Positions 1-10,480 of a stretch of 25,042 nucleotides of DNA are shown here, in pieces. The notes below the pieces were generated by a model. The model had not been told where the DNA came from. It did not search any database and saw only the letters and a list, made by a program, of their open reading frames with translations. The translations under genes and the position numbers were made by a program. The DNA comes from Cephalothrix simula. Its lineage: Eukaryota; Nemertea; Palaeonemertea; Archinemertea; Cephalotrichidae. The DNA lies in assembly GCA_035591015.1 (NCBI GenBank), contig JAXIUW010155558.1, positions 1 to 25,042 of the forward strand, read 5' to 3'. Position 1 is the stretch's first letter. Each line of letters begins with the position of its first letter.

Positions 1-666
1 TTTTTTCTCTGACCAATATTTCGGCCACTAGGGGCGCTTTTTACGATTTCTGAAATTGTGAACTGGCCCCCATTTCTCACTGCATTTTCAGCCGATATCT
101 CAGGTTGCGATGCGCAAGCCGAGGGGTCTTAAGGTCTCCGACCGTTATATTATATTTTTGAAATCTTTAACTGGAATAGTATAGGAGGTCCTCCGGTCAT
201 TCAACTATCCCTTCGATGTAACCGGTAGACTGGCTATACTTGATACCTAGCCCTTATCGTTATCCAGAGAAGGGCTAGAGAACCAGGCTAACACTATTGA
301 GTATAAATGTATTAGAGCTGTGTTCGAGTTTTTTTGCCTCTTTAGTGGCAATTTCTATGTTGAAAAATATCTTTGTTGGCATTTGGGGGAGTTAGAAACT
401 AGCCTAGTTTCAAATCTGTGGGCGCAGACCGTGTACATGTATAGCATAGAAAATCATGTTTGATGCTGATAAATGTGCAACATATGACTGTAAGTGGGAT
501 GATAGTGTGTTTGTAAATAGAAATCTGTTCCATTTATATCGATTAATTATTAACCAAAATGAATATTTATGACCACGATTGGTGGTAATATTTTCATGAT
601 GTCGGTCAAATATTTGTGACATTCTCGGTGACATTGGTTAATAAAACAGTTATTCTACGTTTCTTC

Positions 667-734
667 GTGCAATATGAGCAGTTATTTTACCTCGGTGCTG
701 CGCGCCTTAGTAGAATACTGCTCATATATTGCAC
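667..734. repeat. Foldback with GC-rich loop
   Basis: GTGCAATATGAGCAGT near the left end is the reverse complement of ACTGCTCATATATTGCAC at the right end, apart from a 2-bp indel. Pairing continues inward (TATTTTAC with GTAGAATA), leaving a loop rich in G and C (around CTCGGTGCTGCGCGCC). No target duplication was identified. It has the layout of a very short foldback element, comparable to the hairpin at 19258-19370. Confidence 0.6.
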
Positions 735-757
735 TCAGAAAAATGAAAATGCATTTT

Positions 758-787
758 TGACGTCATCCAAATGACCCTATGACGTCA
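758..787. promoter_or_regulatory. Two palindromic CRE-type octamers (TGACGTCA)
   Basis: TGACGTCA occurs at 758-765 and 780-787, 22 bp apart start to start. This is the full palindromic site bound by CREB/ATF bZIP factors in animals. The pair lies in an intron next to a foldback, so it may be repeat-derived rather than an enhancer; no promoter or exon is visible close by. The regulatory role is inference only. Confidence 0.25.
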
Positions 788-836
788 TAAAAAAAGTGGC
801 CGAGGGTATCGAGACATCAAAGATCTATCGGACTCT

Positions 837-872
837 CTCTCTTTTGACTACTACCTCTCTTTTGACTACTAC
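837..872. repeat. 18-bp tandem duplication
   Basis: CTCTCTTTTGACTACTAC is present twice, back to back and identical, at 837-854 and 855-872. It is intronic, with no known function. Confidence 0.85.
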
Positions 873-1326
873 TTGGAGGCACGGCAATTATTTTATGGGA
901 TGACGAAAACATCACTGACCAATTTGAACTACAGGAACAAAAAAAATATTGTTTTTGACTCGGATAACTCCCCTGTGATTTTCATTCCTCATACCATCTG
1001 TAAATATGCTATAAATGACATTAAAACCTTCATATATTATTTCTATTTAAATACAGTTGCCCGGGAAACCGACATTATATCAGCAATAATCACAAAAATT
1101 AATTTGTCAGAATTTGATGTGGTATGCCCACATAAGATATTATAGCGCTTCAAATATTGGTTCGTAGCGTACAAATGTTGACTTTATAATAGAATCTTAT
1201 TTGCCCTAAAGATTTAGTGGATTTCGAAGGTATTTGTGAACTAAATCAACTGTTTGTATGTCAGGAATATGTGATATCTATGTTGTTATTTTTGTGATAT
1301 CGCGACCTATAGACTACAAAATTGGG

Positions 1327-1439
1327 ATTTTAGTACAAATTTAGTAATTTTAGTACAAGTTTAGTCATTTTAGTGCAAATTTTGTAATTTTAGTACAGAT
1401 TTGGTACTAATTTAGTACATCTAGTACAAATTTAGTGCT
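1327..1439. repeat. TAGTAC minisatellite, locus A (20-bp unit)
   Basis: About five diverged units of roughly 20 bp, with the pattern ATTTTAGTACAAATTTAGTA. The same unit recurs as its reverse complement at 11321-11550 and in this orientation at 22191-22354; a longer relative lies at 5443-6100. It is intronic and AT-rich with no coding potential. Confidence 0.8.
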
Positions 1440-2078
1440 TTAACCCCCCTCCCTCTCTGTGCCCGTCTGGTTTGTTTTTGGATCGTGCATAAAGTATTTT
1501 ATTCTAGATTTAGGATAGAGACAAAGTTACATATTAGTCACGCGTTCAAGTCAGTGTCAATGTTTTTGCAAGCCAGGAAAAGGAAATATTAGTCTAAATT
1601 TTTGATTTCCGGAATTTTGAAAAAAGGGGAACAATACACAAGTAATATGAGGCTTTTTTAGTGTTCTTATAGTTCTTAACACCAAAGGACCTTAGGCGAG
1701 TGCTTGTCTTATGGTGAGATATTATGGTGAAATATCTAAGGTTTTACGAGGTTTTATGCGTTGTATTTTGTATTAAACTATATGTAATGGTTATAAGTTA
1801 TGAGTTATTATAGAATAGCTTTTGGAGTGCCAGCCATTTCAGGCAGTTGGGTAAGAGGGGCGGGTTTTATTTGATATGTCAACTTCAGTGCAGTACATGT
1901 ATATCAAAAACTGTGCAGTATATCATAAAGTGTTGATATATCCTAGATATACGCATACTTTCAACATTAGAAAATCTCTTAGTCCTTGCATAATTTGTTT
2001 TAATGCAGCTATATTTTGTATTACTGAAACTGGTATTGATGAAATTGAAATTTAAAAGTTCTTTTTTATATTTTCCAG

Positions 2079-2242
2079 ACATACAACCCACAGACCCAGC
2101 GAACCATGCCATCAGCCAGCCCTATAGGTAGCCAGTCTCCAAATAGTTTTACGGGAAAAGAAAGTTTAAGTAAAACGAATTTATATATACGAGGATTAAC
2201 CCCTAATACAACAGATGATGATTTAGCTAATTTATGTAAACA
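2079..2242 (+). CDS. RBMS: RBMS-family RNA-binding protein, exon a (linker and start of RRM1)
   Basis: Codons 1-54 of the visible protein plus two bases of codon 55. The acceptor is TTTTCCAG; the donor CA|GTAAGT is near-consensus. The frame is open from the first base, with a Met at residue 10 (2106), so this may be an internal exon or may hold an alternative start. Residues 11-29 are a Ser/Pro-rich linker. LSKTNLYIRGL (30-40) carries the RNP2 motif of RRM1 (LYIRGL, Tyr36 being the usual RNA-stacking aromatic), followed by TPNTTDDDLANLCKQ, helix 1. Family members in vertebrates (RBMS1/2/3) and Drosophila (shep) share LSKTNLYIRGL almost letter for letter; they bind single-stranded A/U-rich nucleic acid in post-transcriptional control. 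The family assignment is firm; the choice among vertebrate paralogues is not meaningful for an invertebrate copy. Confidence 0.93.
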
Positions 2243-2248
2243 GTAAGT

Positions 2249-2311
2249 ACACTTATACTATACTATATACTATACACTAAATAGTAAGGACAATGTACAC
2301 TATACACTATA
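2249..2311. repeat. TACTATAC simple repeat just inside the donor
   Basis: Repeated TATACTATAC and TACACTATACAC words begin a few bases after the exon a donor. It is a short imperfect microsatellite-like tract with no function suggested. Confidence 0.6.
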
Positions 2312-3289
2312 TTGATGGAAAAATTTGACTTATAGGAGATCTCGAAAAGCGCCGATATTTTATGTTAACGGTACGTCATCCAAATTTTCCATCCATTTGA
2401 GTATTATATTTTCAAAATGGCGGTCAGAAAATTAAAAATATATTTTCCACTCGTACAGTTTAAAACTGGGATTTTTTCGATTATAAAGAAATTATCATAT
2501 CATTTAAAAAAGTCATGTTTAGACGACAGTCTTTAGCTTTCGAGATCTTTCGAGGTGTCGTGTGAAAATTTTATATTTCATGAGTGTATTAATTTCTATT
2601 TAGTTTATATTGTTACTTTATATGATAGACCATGGTTCACTTAATAATAGTAATATATTTATAGTCAGTTATTTGTCCGGTTGGTTTTCTGGTTCGTTTC
2701 CTTTATGTCACATATTAAAATTCCACTTTCATTGAACTAAGGACCACTAAGGACATGAATTGATGTTTTACCCCTAAGATCAAGAATGTATATGATGGTT
2801 GAGACATTCCGTGGCACTGGGGACATAAAACCGCCACCATATTACTCCATTTTCCATGGCATTTTCAATGATACCCATAGAGAAACCCGTCCGTGATGAG
2901 GCCGGTTAGTTAACGTTTAGCCCCTGTGCCTCGGGATCCATTTTTCCGTCCATTTTTGAAAAAAATGAAAAGGGGGCCCCAGCATACAGTGTATAGCTTT
3001 GGTGTCATTTGTTTTTTAATAGAGAGGAATGCTTCTACTAAAGCTGCTACCCCGTGAACATTGTGTCCTTATAAATTCATCAATACGTACCAGAAATAAA
3101 TGAATGACTGAATTATGTCAATGCTTATTGAATGATCAAATCACTCTTATTATATTGATCATCAATAATCAATAGATCACAAGGTTATCGATGTTTATAA
3201 TCAGTTGGATACCGCTAATTCTTTTTAATCGATCTTATAAGAAATAGATAAATTTATCATTTAGTAGCCGAATCTGTTTTTTTTAAATC

Positions 3290-3651
3290 AAGGGGGCGTG
3301 GGGGGCCGCGTCCCTCCCCCATAATTTTTGGATCAAGACAGTCTCACCCCCTCCCCCCAGATAATAATTTCTCTCAGACGACATGTTTTATGATATGCCT
3401 CTTCTAGAGCTCAGATATGCCTAAAATCGCTTGACTTCGCCCCGTGACCATGGGCACTACTGCAGTCTCTGGATACGGCGTCATTGTTTCTTGGGGATCC
3501 ATAGAGTTACCACCATCCCCCCATGACCGCCACCCGCCTCGCTCTCTAAAGCTCGCTATGACCTCCGACATTCCAATACTTTTTTTATTGCACCCCCAGA
3601 TTTTTCCTATGCCCGCCCCCCCTAATTTTTGAACCCATCTACGCCACTGGA
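3290..3651. mobile_element. Decayed hAT-like non-autonomous element (tentative)
   Basis: The right edge reads AACCCATCTACGCCACTG; its reverse complement begins CAGTGGCGTAGATGGGTT, a form common at hAT-type ends in animal genomes as I recall them. The left part is a C/G-run stretch (GGGGGCGTGGGG, then CCCTCCCCC and ATAATTTTTGGATC). No transposase frame is visible and I could not fix a target duplication. The open frames on both strands here (3404-3733 and 3444-3632) are taken as chance products of C-rich sequence. Confidence 0.35.
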
Positions 3652-5442
3652 ATAAATAGGCGAACGTAAAAATGATTAAGTCTTGGGCATGCGCCTTTAG
3701 CTGACTTCCGGCTATTATTACCTCAAAAACCAACCAATTTATTTTTGGAATAATGTCATAGCTAATACAGGAAGCGAGATCTTTCGTAACTAGATTATTT
3801 TTCTTTCATTTTCTATATTCGTATCACAAACCCGCTGGCAAAGTCTGACTTCAGAGAATTTGTTGATAGGGCCGACATGTAACGATAGATTTCCTTTTTC
3901 TCACCAAAGGGATTAGAATTTTCGAGGTATAAATTGTGAATATTCACCTTTCGCCTTTCTTTGATAAAAACCTGTTCTATTTATTCAAGTAGCTCAAAAA
4001 GAATCCTTTTAAAGCGCCTTAGGAAAGAAACTGAAGAATTTGTTCGCTTCATTTCAGACCCCTTAAAGGGGCACTCAGTTTATTTGTTTATAAACAGTGC
4101 CACACTCGTCAGACTTATTCACCATGATTGCTATCATGAATATCAACGGGCATTTTCTTTCCATTAGCTAATGAAGCACGATGTCACCGCTAGCGTTCGG
4201 TGATGTGTACGATAGTAATTTACAAGTCAGGTGTTTTTTCGTCAATGACGTCAGTGATCAACCAATCAGACACTGATCTGTTATTATGTTGGGAAACACC
4301 CCGAAAAATTATCAAGCGAATAAATGTATTCATCTCTTTTTCCAAACGCATTTACTTGACAAAAGTAGGATGATAATGTTTCATATAATATCATATAAAA
4401 AAGGGCTTCTAAAATGTTAGTTATGGGAGAAATGAAAGAAACTAAAACAAATGAAAAAAGGTGGAAAAGTAGATCTAAAATACTATGCTCTCGATATTTT
4501 TAAAGCTTCCCTAATTAGTGAATTTGCTATGAAGTTAACTATGCCAGCCAATCAGACAGCTCCTTTACTTCCAAAGTAAAATATTGAATATAAAATCATT
4601 ACCTTATTATTATTAAGTCCAAAACACAACGTACTCCTCTCCACCACATGCAAACGTTTAACAGAACTATGCTTTGAATTCTTTTGGATTGTGAGTTCTA
4701 ACTTGGCAGGACGATTAAATTACTAAATTGCTGAAGCGAGACCTAATTAATATATTCATGAGCTTGTATACTTTGGTCGGCTCAAATAGACGGTTATAGG
4801 AACCACTTTGTTGTGTAGGGAGTCCTATTATGAAGTAGACGTTCTGTAAGGGGTCACGTGATTCTTCTAATAGATTGGGTTTACAAACACACGGTCAAAG
4901 TCCCCCTTTGATCTTTTTAGAAATGCCGCCATATTGGATTTTACGTTTGTTTACAATTTAATTCGTCTGTTGCTATGACTATTTTTTCAGAAATTTTGTT
5001 GGATTAAAAAGGAATAAATTTGAACATAAATTTCTCTTCACTTTATTTATTTAAATTTATTCATTGCAAGCAAAATGGTTTCGATCATCTTACGTCTCAC
5101 TTGGCTTTTCGGGGGGTTAACTCTGTTGTAAAATTTTACCAATCCTACACCATTAAATCCTTGATACTAAGCTTTAATCTCAAGATAAATGGGTAAACCT
5201 CTAATCTGGAATGGAATTTTTAGTCGTTAAATTCTAATCGTGAGTGATTTGCCTATCACGGTGATTTACCGTTGAACCGAATCAACTCTTGATAAAATCT
5301 TAAGCAATGCTAAGGACATAATTGCCCTAATGTTCTTTATTCGTGCTTTTTTTCTAGCCGCAAATAAAGAAATGAGACGCTCACAAAATTTTCTTCTTCG
5401 TTTTTTTGTTTGTTTGAATTTCTTTGAATAATTTTTAAAATC

Positions 5443-6100
5443 TCACTTTAGTACCAGTTTAGTAAAAAGTTTCATCTCAATAGAATGACACTAAAATAAA
5501 ATTCTTTAGAACTCACTTTAGTACCAGTTAAGTAAATGGGTTTAATATTTTATTAAACGTAACCTTAGTACCAGTTTAGTAAAAACTAAAAAGTTTTAAT
5601 ATTCCATCACCAAAATTTCACTAGAAAAATTATGTATTGAACATCAGTTCAGTATTATTCTAGCAACTCAACTAGGTTAAATATACTCTAGTGAACGAGA
5701 GGATTTATCTCCGCCTAGTTCGAAATACACAATGAGGGGGGTATGAGAACAGGTTTTTTTTAAACAAACTTAGGTTAAATATTGCATCACATGTAAATGA
5801 CGCTACAAACAATGTATTTATAACCACTTTAGTAGAAACAAGGTTTAAGCAGTACTAAAATAACATTAAACTGTTTCTAACCATGTTATAAAACGTCACC
5901 AGTTTGGTAAAAAAAGGTTTAATATTGCATGACTAAAATGACACTAAAGCTTTAGTAAAGATAATGCAATTATTTATTAAGCCTTTTCTGAGCTACCTTT
6001 TTCGGACCATGTTGCTGGGGTTCGGATTTGGTTCACGTAGCAGTTTAGTAAAGTTTGATGTCCCATCACTAAAACGACACTAATTTTTTACTAAAACGAT
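5443..6100. repeat. TAGTAC-family diverged long-unit repeat, locus B
   Basis: CACTTTAGTACCAGTTTAGT at 5443, a near copy at 5513, and ACCTTAGTACCAGTTTAGT at about 5561 are followed by GTTTAATATT and a block like CATCACTAAAATGACACTAAA. The combination returns around 5895-5950 and 6040-6090. The units are longer (about 50-70 bp) and less regular than at the other TAGTAC loci, so this may be an older array or a dispersed element carrying the motif. Confidence 0.6.
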
Positions 6101-7447
6101 ACTTACTCGCTTTTTGTCTATCGTTCAACAAGGTTTGATAAACAACTTTCGATTTTTCTTTTATCTGTCAACATTTTTTCCACATCGTTCTTTTTGCTAA
6201 GCCATCAGATGGAATAGATACATAATTAAGCACTTTTCGTGAATTAATTTGATACACTCAGCTCTCTTAGCTGTGGTTACTGATACGTCTACATCAATGT
6301 TCTTTTTCCTCTTTGGTTCTGAGATGAAAATTGGGTTTGACAAACCAATACTGAAGGACACATGATCTGAAAGTTAAGTGATGTTTTAGAATTATGGTAT
6401 GACGTCATTAAGGGAATTCCGGAAATTGCCGGCTTCCATGTTGTATTTACTTCTGGGACTGATCTTGACAAGAATAGTTTAGAATACATTTCAAATTTTG
6501 AAAAATTAGGTGTTTTTAGATATAAATCCCATGCTTATGCCAGAATATTTAGAGCATTGCACACGGATTGAGCGGTCGGAAAATTTTGTATTGTATTAGA
6601 TAAAACAACGGAAAAATCAAAAACCTATAAAAGTAATATAGTTTTTCTTAGTGCCCTTGTAAATTATACTATTTTTTCAGCTTTGTGGTAACAACTAACA
6701 GGTTTCAATTTTAGGTTCAAAATAAATTGAAATTTACACAAAATATTCAATCTGACAGTTATGAGTTTTATTTCAAATTTTCCTCCCGATTGATAAAGAC
6801 ATTATCATCCATTACGATTGTCTAAAATCGTTCGAAATGACCTCATAAATTCATAGAAGTTTGGACTACACGGTGCTTTAGGAGGCATCATGCTTCATTA
6901 ACCCCAGGCCGCCCTTCAGTATTCGTTTTATGGAAAAATAGAGAGAAAACTCCCGTGGGTTTATATTTTGTAAAATTGAAAATTGACTTTATTCAATTCA
7001 ATTTTATATGTAGATCATCAATATTTAATCAAGCCTTAAAAAGATAGCTTCAGGGAATTAGAGGCTTTATAATGTAAAAATTTAAATAAAATTCATTACA
7101 TGATTTAAATTTGGTTATATAAAAGAGAGTTTTATAAATTGCCCAATTAATATTTCAGGAAGAAATAAATTTAGTTTTTATTACAAAAGGTTTAAAAACC
7201 TGAATTTTTAAACAGGAAAATTTTATTTCGAAACTATACATGCACCAATTTCATGAATACCATGTCACTATATACCTCTATATTTAGTCATATTGATAAA
7301 ATAAACAAAGTTCTCGTGATTATAAATGATCTCATCATAATAATAATGGTCACGACATTTCTTATTTTAGTAATGACATCATTATCTTTAATCGTAAGCC
7401 TGATTTTGACTGTATTGAAAATATCATATGTATATTCATTTTTTCAG

Positions 7448-7506
7448 ATATGGTAAAATTACCTCTACTAAAGCAATAATAGACCAAACGACAAATAAAT
7501 GTAAAG
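7448..7506 (+). CDS. RBMS: RBMS-family protein, exon b (RRM1 middle)
   Basis: Encodes YGKITSTKAIIDQTTNKCK (residues 56-74), with split codons at both ends: CA from exon a joins A here to give Gln55, and the last G joins GA of exon c to give Gly75. This is beta-2, beta-3 and the connecting loop of RRM1, ending just inside RNP1. In the family this segment is very close to YGKIVSTKAILDKTTNKCK, which fixes both splice sites. Acceptor TTTTTTCAG and donor AAAG|GTCAGT are good. At 59 bp it would be missed by simple ORF calling. Exon b alone is not phase-symmetric (2 in, 1 out), so skipping it would shift the frame. Confidence 0.93.
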
Positions 7507-7556
7507 GTCAGTATTAAGGTCACGTGTCAAATGTAAAGAACATCACCAGATCGAGG

Positions 7557-8095
7557 CAGGGGTGTCAGATTAGTCCGACGCCAGATTAGTGGAAATTGGG
7601 CAGATTCAGAGAATCACCCACCACCCCTAACTTGTAACTAATCTGACACTATCCGTTGAACACCCACCCTATAAGCTGACAAAATTTAACTAATCTAACA
7701 TCAAAACAAAAATAGAAAATGAACCCCACCCCAATTGTTTTTTGGTTGCGCGCAACAAAAAAATTCCAAAAAGATATGTTGCAAAAGGAAAAAAATTATA
7801 TCGCGAAGAAAACGTTTTCTCAAAAATGTAGTGAAAGAAAAAATTTCCAATTTTGTGGAAAGTTTGTGATTTTTTGCTTTTGCGACAAAATTTTTACCCA
7901 CATATAGTCTGACATTTTGGTTATATTTCTGGTAAAATGTCAAAACACCCACGAACTAGCCGGACGTCAAATTAATTAATCTCTAAAGTTTCCAAAACAC
8001 CCACCACTAGTCTTACGTCATACTACTTTCCCGCAGACCCCAAAACACCCACCCTACCCAGGTCGGAGTATGAAACTAGGCTGACAAATCCCCTT
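7557..8095 (+). mobile_element. Non-autonomous DNA transposon (MITE), copy 1
   Basis: Starts CAGGGGTGTCAGATTAGT and ends near GGCTGACAAATCCCCT, so the termini are inverted. It aligns along its length with the reverse complement of 15647-16255: shared blocks include CAGATTAGTGGAAATTGG, ACTAATCTGACACTATCCG, TATAAGCTGACAAAATTTAA, the palindrome TTGCGCGCAA, and CCCGCAGACCCCAAAACACC near the end. Recurrent GTCAGATTAGT words or their complements lie between CCCACC-type spacers. It is about 70 bp shorter than copy 2, mainly because the A-rich central repeat has fewer units. No target duplication is clear and the 3' end looks eroded. There is no transposase frame; the CAGGGG end suggests hAT ancestry (inference). 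Confidence 0.8.
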
Positions 8096-8172
8096 CCCAC
8101 CCATCCCCCAACCAGATGGTTTAAGTATAGTTGTTCAAAATCATCGAAAATAAAAAAACCTTGGCCAGGGGG

Positions 8173-8225
8173 CAGGGGGTCATGGAAAAAAATGGTACAC
8201 GGATGGTATAAAACTGAGGATCCGG
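8173..8225. repeat. Dispersed repeat segment, copy shared with 23066
   Basis: CAGGGGGTCATGGAAAAAAA, then GGTACACGGATGGTATAAAA and CTGAGGATCCGG, match 23066-23125 with a few substitutions and small indels. Both copies begin CAGGGG, like the two larger elements in this window, so this may be the end of another CAGGG-type DNA transposon family. The far end was not located. Confidence 0.65.
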
Positions 8226-8902
8226 GCGGGGACCCAACCACCCCCTGGAAAATTATGATTTTGCCTTTACTTTGCGTCGTCATATACATGTATACGAACC
8301 AATATCGCAAGGTCACTTGAGATAGAATATTAAAGGCATGAAAAATGATAACCAATTACAAAATCAGATGTTGTTGTCAGGTAGCTGCCAAAATGTTACT
8401 GCAGGACATAGTGATAGGCTATGAATATATGCACAAAACAATAATTTAAGATCAGTGCCCGAAAATTTGACTATCAAACCTGAATTTTGGGTTTTACAGC
8501 GCAGGTTATGATGATTTGGAGAAGTACCATACAATATACAATGAGTTCTTTAAAGGTTATATTTCCAAACTATGTGTTAGATTGATTAGATTTTCAAATC
8601 AATGTTTAATTTTTATCTGGCTTCTTAGAAATTATCGGAAAAATTATCGATGAAACTTAGCGGATAGCAAGGCGAGCTTTTGAGTTCTTCTAAACTGAAC
8701 GAAATAGAAAATTTCCTCTGGAATTTCCCCTGCGTTCTTCTTGTCAAAACATAACAAGAAACTGCAAGAAATACATTCAATCTTCAGGTTGAATCGTGAA
8801 TCGTGATTCAATCTTTACTTGTGTGATGTACTTTTTTTACCGATTGAAAATCATCCTTGGTAATGGTCTAAGCTTTTGCCCGCGTAAGCAATTGAATTGT
8901 CT

Positions 8903-9012
8903 GTCAGGAGGGCCGAGTGGTTCAAGGCGCTGGAACTAGGCTACGTAGGTCATGACGTCATAAAATCCATCGTCATGACCTCTAAAACGTGGGGCTCTTG
9001 TAACCCTGGGAT
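8903..9012 (+). mobile_element. tRNA-derived SINE-like element, copy 1
   Basis: GTCAGGAGGGCCGAGTGG followed by TTCAAGGCGCTGGAACTAGG matches the 5' half of a class II (Leu-type) tRNA: acceptor-stem start and A box (GGCCGAGTGGTTCAAGG). After ACTAGG comes a perfect 11-bp inverted repeat, AGGTCATGACG / CGTCATGACCT, then a degraded B-box region (CTCTTGTAACCC). No 3' acceptor strand pairs with GTCAGGA, so this is not an intact tRNA. The reverse complement at 17870-17977 is a diverged copy with a better B box. The A boxes, B boxes and shared body together indicate a SINE. It ends about 45 bp before the exon c acceptor. Confidence 0.65.
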
Positions 9013-9056
9013 TGCGTATATGACCCCCCAAAATAATTTCTTATTATTTTGTTTAG

Positions 9057-9148
9057 GATATGGCTTTGTGGACTTTGAATCACCCCAAGCCGCCGAAAAG
9101 GCGGTACGATCGCTCAAAGAGACAGGCATACAAGTGCAAATGGCTAGG
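9057..9148 (+). CDS. RBMS: RBMS-family protein, exon c (end of RRM1)
   Basis: Starts with GA completing Gly75, then YGFVDFESPQAAEKAVRSLK and ETGIQVQMAR (residues 76-105). With Lys74-Gly75 it forms a canonical RNP1 motif KGYGFVDF, with aromatic Tyr76 and Phe78 in the RNA-contacting positions, followed by helix 2 and beta-4. The family sequence here is typically KGYGFVDFDSPAAAQKAV...GVQAQMAK. The donor AGG|GTAAGT is near-consensus and leaves phase 0, which joins exactly to exon d. The acceptor tract TTATTATTTTGTTTAG is plausible; just upstream lies a SINE-like element, which may influence recognition. The exon is 92 bp. Confidence 0.94.
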
Positions 9149-9578
9149 GTAAGTCAAGTAAGGAATGCTAAACTTTTTCTTTATTTCTTATATTAAGCTT
9201 GTAGCATGCTTTGAAAGCCTTTTGTTATTGACCTAAAATTAAACCCTGCTTAACAAAATTGTACAGTTAAATGATGCTGTTGTAAAAGTAAATGTAGATG
9301 TTACTCCGCGCTCGACACATCGACAATGACGCTTTGACATATTCGTCGTCGTCGTCTCCTCAACATGTCGAAGTTCACCGGTGTAGTGTGACAGTGCTAG
9401 AGTGACTACAGGTGACCGGCTTGTATACAAAACGTATATGCTAGGTCACTTTTAGCTCTATCCCAATCACCTAGTACTGGCTTCTTTCGTTTTGCCTAAG
9501 CCCTGGCGGTCGCTTAGTCCTTTAACACTGGGCCATAAGAAATCTTGTAATCCTGCATTACCGTTATAGAGTTCTTAG

Positions 9579-10225
9579 CAGGGGGGCCACACACCTGGAA
9601 ATCAGGGAAAAGTCTGGGAATTTCAATTTAGGCTTTAAAAGTCAGGGAATTTCAATTCAGACTTTAAAAGTCAGGGAATTTCAATTTAGGCTTTAAAAGT
9701 CAAAGAATTTCAATTTAGGCTTTAAAAGTCAGGGAATTTCAATTTAGGCTTTAAAAGTCAAGGAATTTCAATTTAGGCTTTAAAAGTCAAGGAATTTCAA
9801 TTTAGGCTTTAAAAGTCAGGGAATTTCAATTTAGGCTTTAAAAGTCAGGGAATTTCAATTTAGGCTTTAAAAGTCAAGAAATTTCAATTTAGGCTTTAAA
9901 AGTCAGGGAATTTCAATTTAGGCTTTAAAAGTAAGGAAATTTCAATTTAGGTTTTAAAACAGTCAGGGAATTTGACAAAAAATGACAAAGTCAGGGAAAG
10001 GTCAGGGAATTTTTATTCATCCAGGGTTTGCACAATGCACAATAAAAATTTGTCACCTTATGCAGAAAGTCTGCAGTTATGCGATTTCCGCAAAAAATAT
10101 CTTTGCGGTTTTCAAGAAAGTTATGCCGCTAATTAATTTTTTCCTTTTTTGCTTATTAAGGTCAGGGAACGTTTCGCGAAGAGTCTTGAAAGTCAGGTAA
10201 AATGAATGAAACAGTGGCCACCCTG
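9579..10225 (+). mobile_element. hAT-like non-autonomous element with internal minisatellite
   Basis: The left end CAGGGGGGCCACACACCTGG and the right end GTGGCCACCCTG are inverted: CAGGGGGGCCAC against CAGGGTGGCCAC, 11 of 12 matching. CTTAG directly flanks both ends (9574-9578 and 10226-10230), possibly part of a target duplication. CAGGG termini fit hAT-type elements. More than half of the interior is a tandem array of a 29-bp unit. GTCAGGGAA words continue after the array up to the right end, so the array unit seems amplified from the element's own subterminal motif. There is no transposase coding sequence. Confidence 0.7.
9611..9960. repeat. 29-bp minisatellite, 12 units
   Basis: The unit begins AGTCAGGGAATTTCAATTTA and ends GGCTTTAAA. 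Twelve units start every 29 bases from 9611 to 9930; the last is 31 bp. Differences are mostly single bases (for example TCAAGG for TCAGGG). Direct head-to-tail repeats without spacers exclude a CRISPR array. Confidence 0.95.
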
Positions 10226-10282
10226 CTTAGACACATTCAATATTGTTGAATTGGCAGAACGAAGCAAATTGAGCCAAATAGC

Positions 10283-10480
10283 CCCCCCCCCCAGATTTCT
10301 AGAAAACGAGGGCCTAGGCCCCCTTGACCTTAATATATTATGAATCCTTGTGGAAAACCCTTATCAAAGTTTATATTTCGAAGGATAGTGGGCCGCCCTG
10401 ATGCATCCCCGGGCCAAAAATTAGTTTTTAGCTCAAGAAGTGATTTTGTGTACCATGTGGCCCCATTGTTGTGATTAATG
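10283..10480. repeat. Dispersed repeat, copy shared with 18569-18750
   Basis: AATCCTTGTGGAAAACC is identical in both copies, flanked by alignable blocks: GAAAACGAGGGCCTA against GAAAGCGAGAGCCTA, and GGGCCAAAAATTAGTTTTTA against GAGCCAAAAATAATTTTTTT. Both lie in the same orientation. No coding frame is shared. It is probably an old non-autonomous transposon; ends were not resolved. Confidence 0.65.

Larger units (their letters stand above)
1..2078 (+). other. 3' part of an intron upstream of the first visible RBMS exon
   Basis: No coding sequence is supported here; open frames are short and unlike any family I know. The stretch ends in a good acceptor (pyrimidine-rich TTTTTTATATTTTCCAG), so it is read as intron running in from the left edge. 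It holds a 9-bp perfect hairpin (CTAGCCCTT / AAGGGCTAG, 247-278), a larger foldback at 667-734, two TGACGTCA octamers, an 18-bp tandem duplication and a TAGTAC minisatellite, all listed separately. The upstream exon(s) and promoter would lie before position 1. It could instead contain an alternative first exon that I cannot recognise. Confidence 0.75.
2243..7447 (+). other. Intron between exons a and b
   Basis: About 5.2 kb, bounded by GTAAGT and TTTTTCAG. It begins with a TACTATAC-like simple repeat (2249-2311). Around 3290-3650 lies a C-rich stretch that looks like a decayed DNA-transposon copy. A diverged TAGTAC-related repeat occupies 5443-6100. Between 3660 and 5440, and from 6100 to the end, I see AT-rich sequence with no recognisable gene or RNA. 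A TGACGTCA octamer sits at 4246 and another at 6400. The longest open frames are short, AT-biased and not recognisable. Confidence 0.85.
7507..9056 (+). other. Intron between exons b and c
   Basis: About 1.55 kb from GTCAGT to TTATTTTGTTTAG. Most of it is repeat: MITE copy 1 (7557-8095), a segment shared with 23066-23125 (8173-8225) and a tRNA-derived SINE-like copy ending about 45 bp before exon c. Between 8230 and 8900 I see only AT-rich sequence. Confidence 0.85.

Noticed and set aside
2106-2108. ATG in exon a as the definite start codon
   Set aside because: The frame is open upstream to a good splice acceptor and relatives have N-terminal exons before this point, so an upstream start is at least as likely.
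3404-3733. Overlapping open frames on both strands in the C-rich stretch
   Set aside because: Both arise from low-complexity C/G-rich sequence of a probable decayed transposon; no domain is visible.
8023-8355. 110-codon minus-strand open frame
   Set aside because: It crosses the MITE end and a dispersed repeat; residues reflect C-rich and AT-rich runs.
8903-9012. Functional tRNA-Leu gene
   Set aside because: The 5' half fits, but there is no matching acceptor strand, the B box is degraded and the central region is not a tRNA fold.
9611-9960. Possible CRISPR-like array of 29-bp repeats
   Set aside because: Units are head to tail without spacers and lie in an animal intron; it is a minisatellite.
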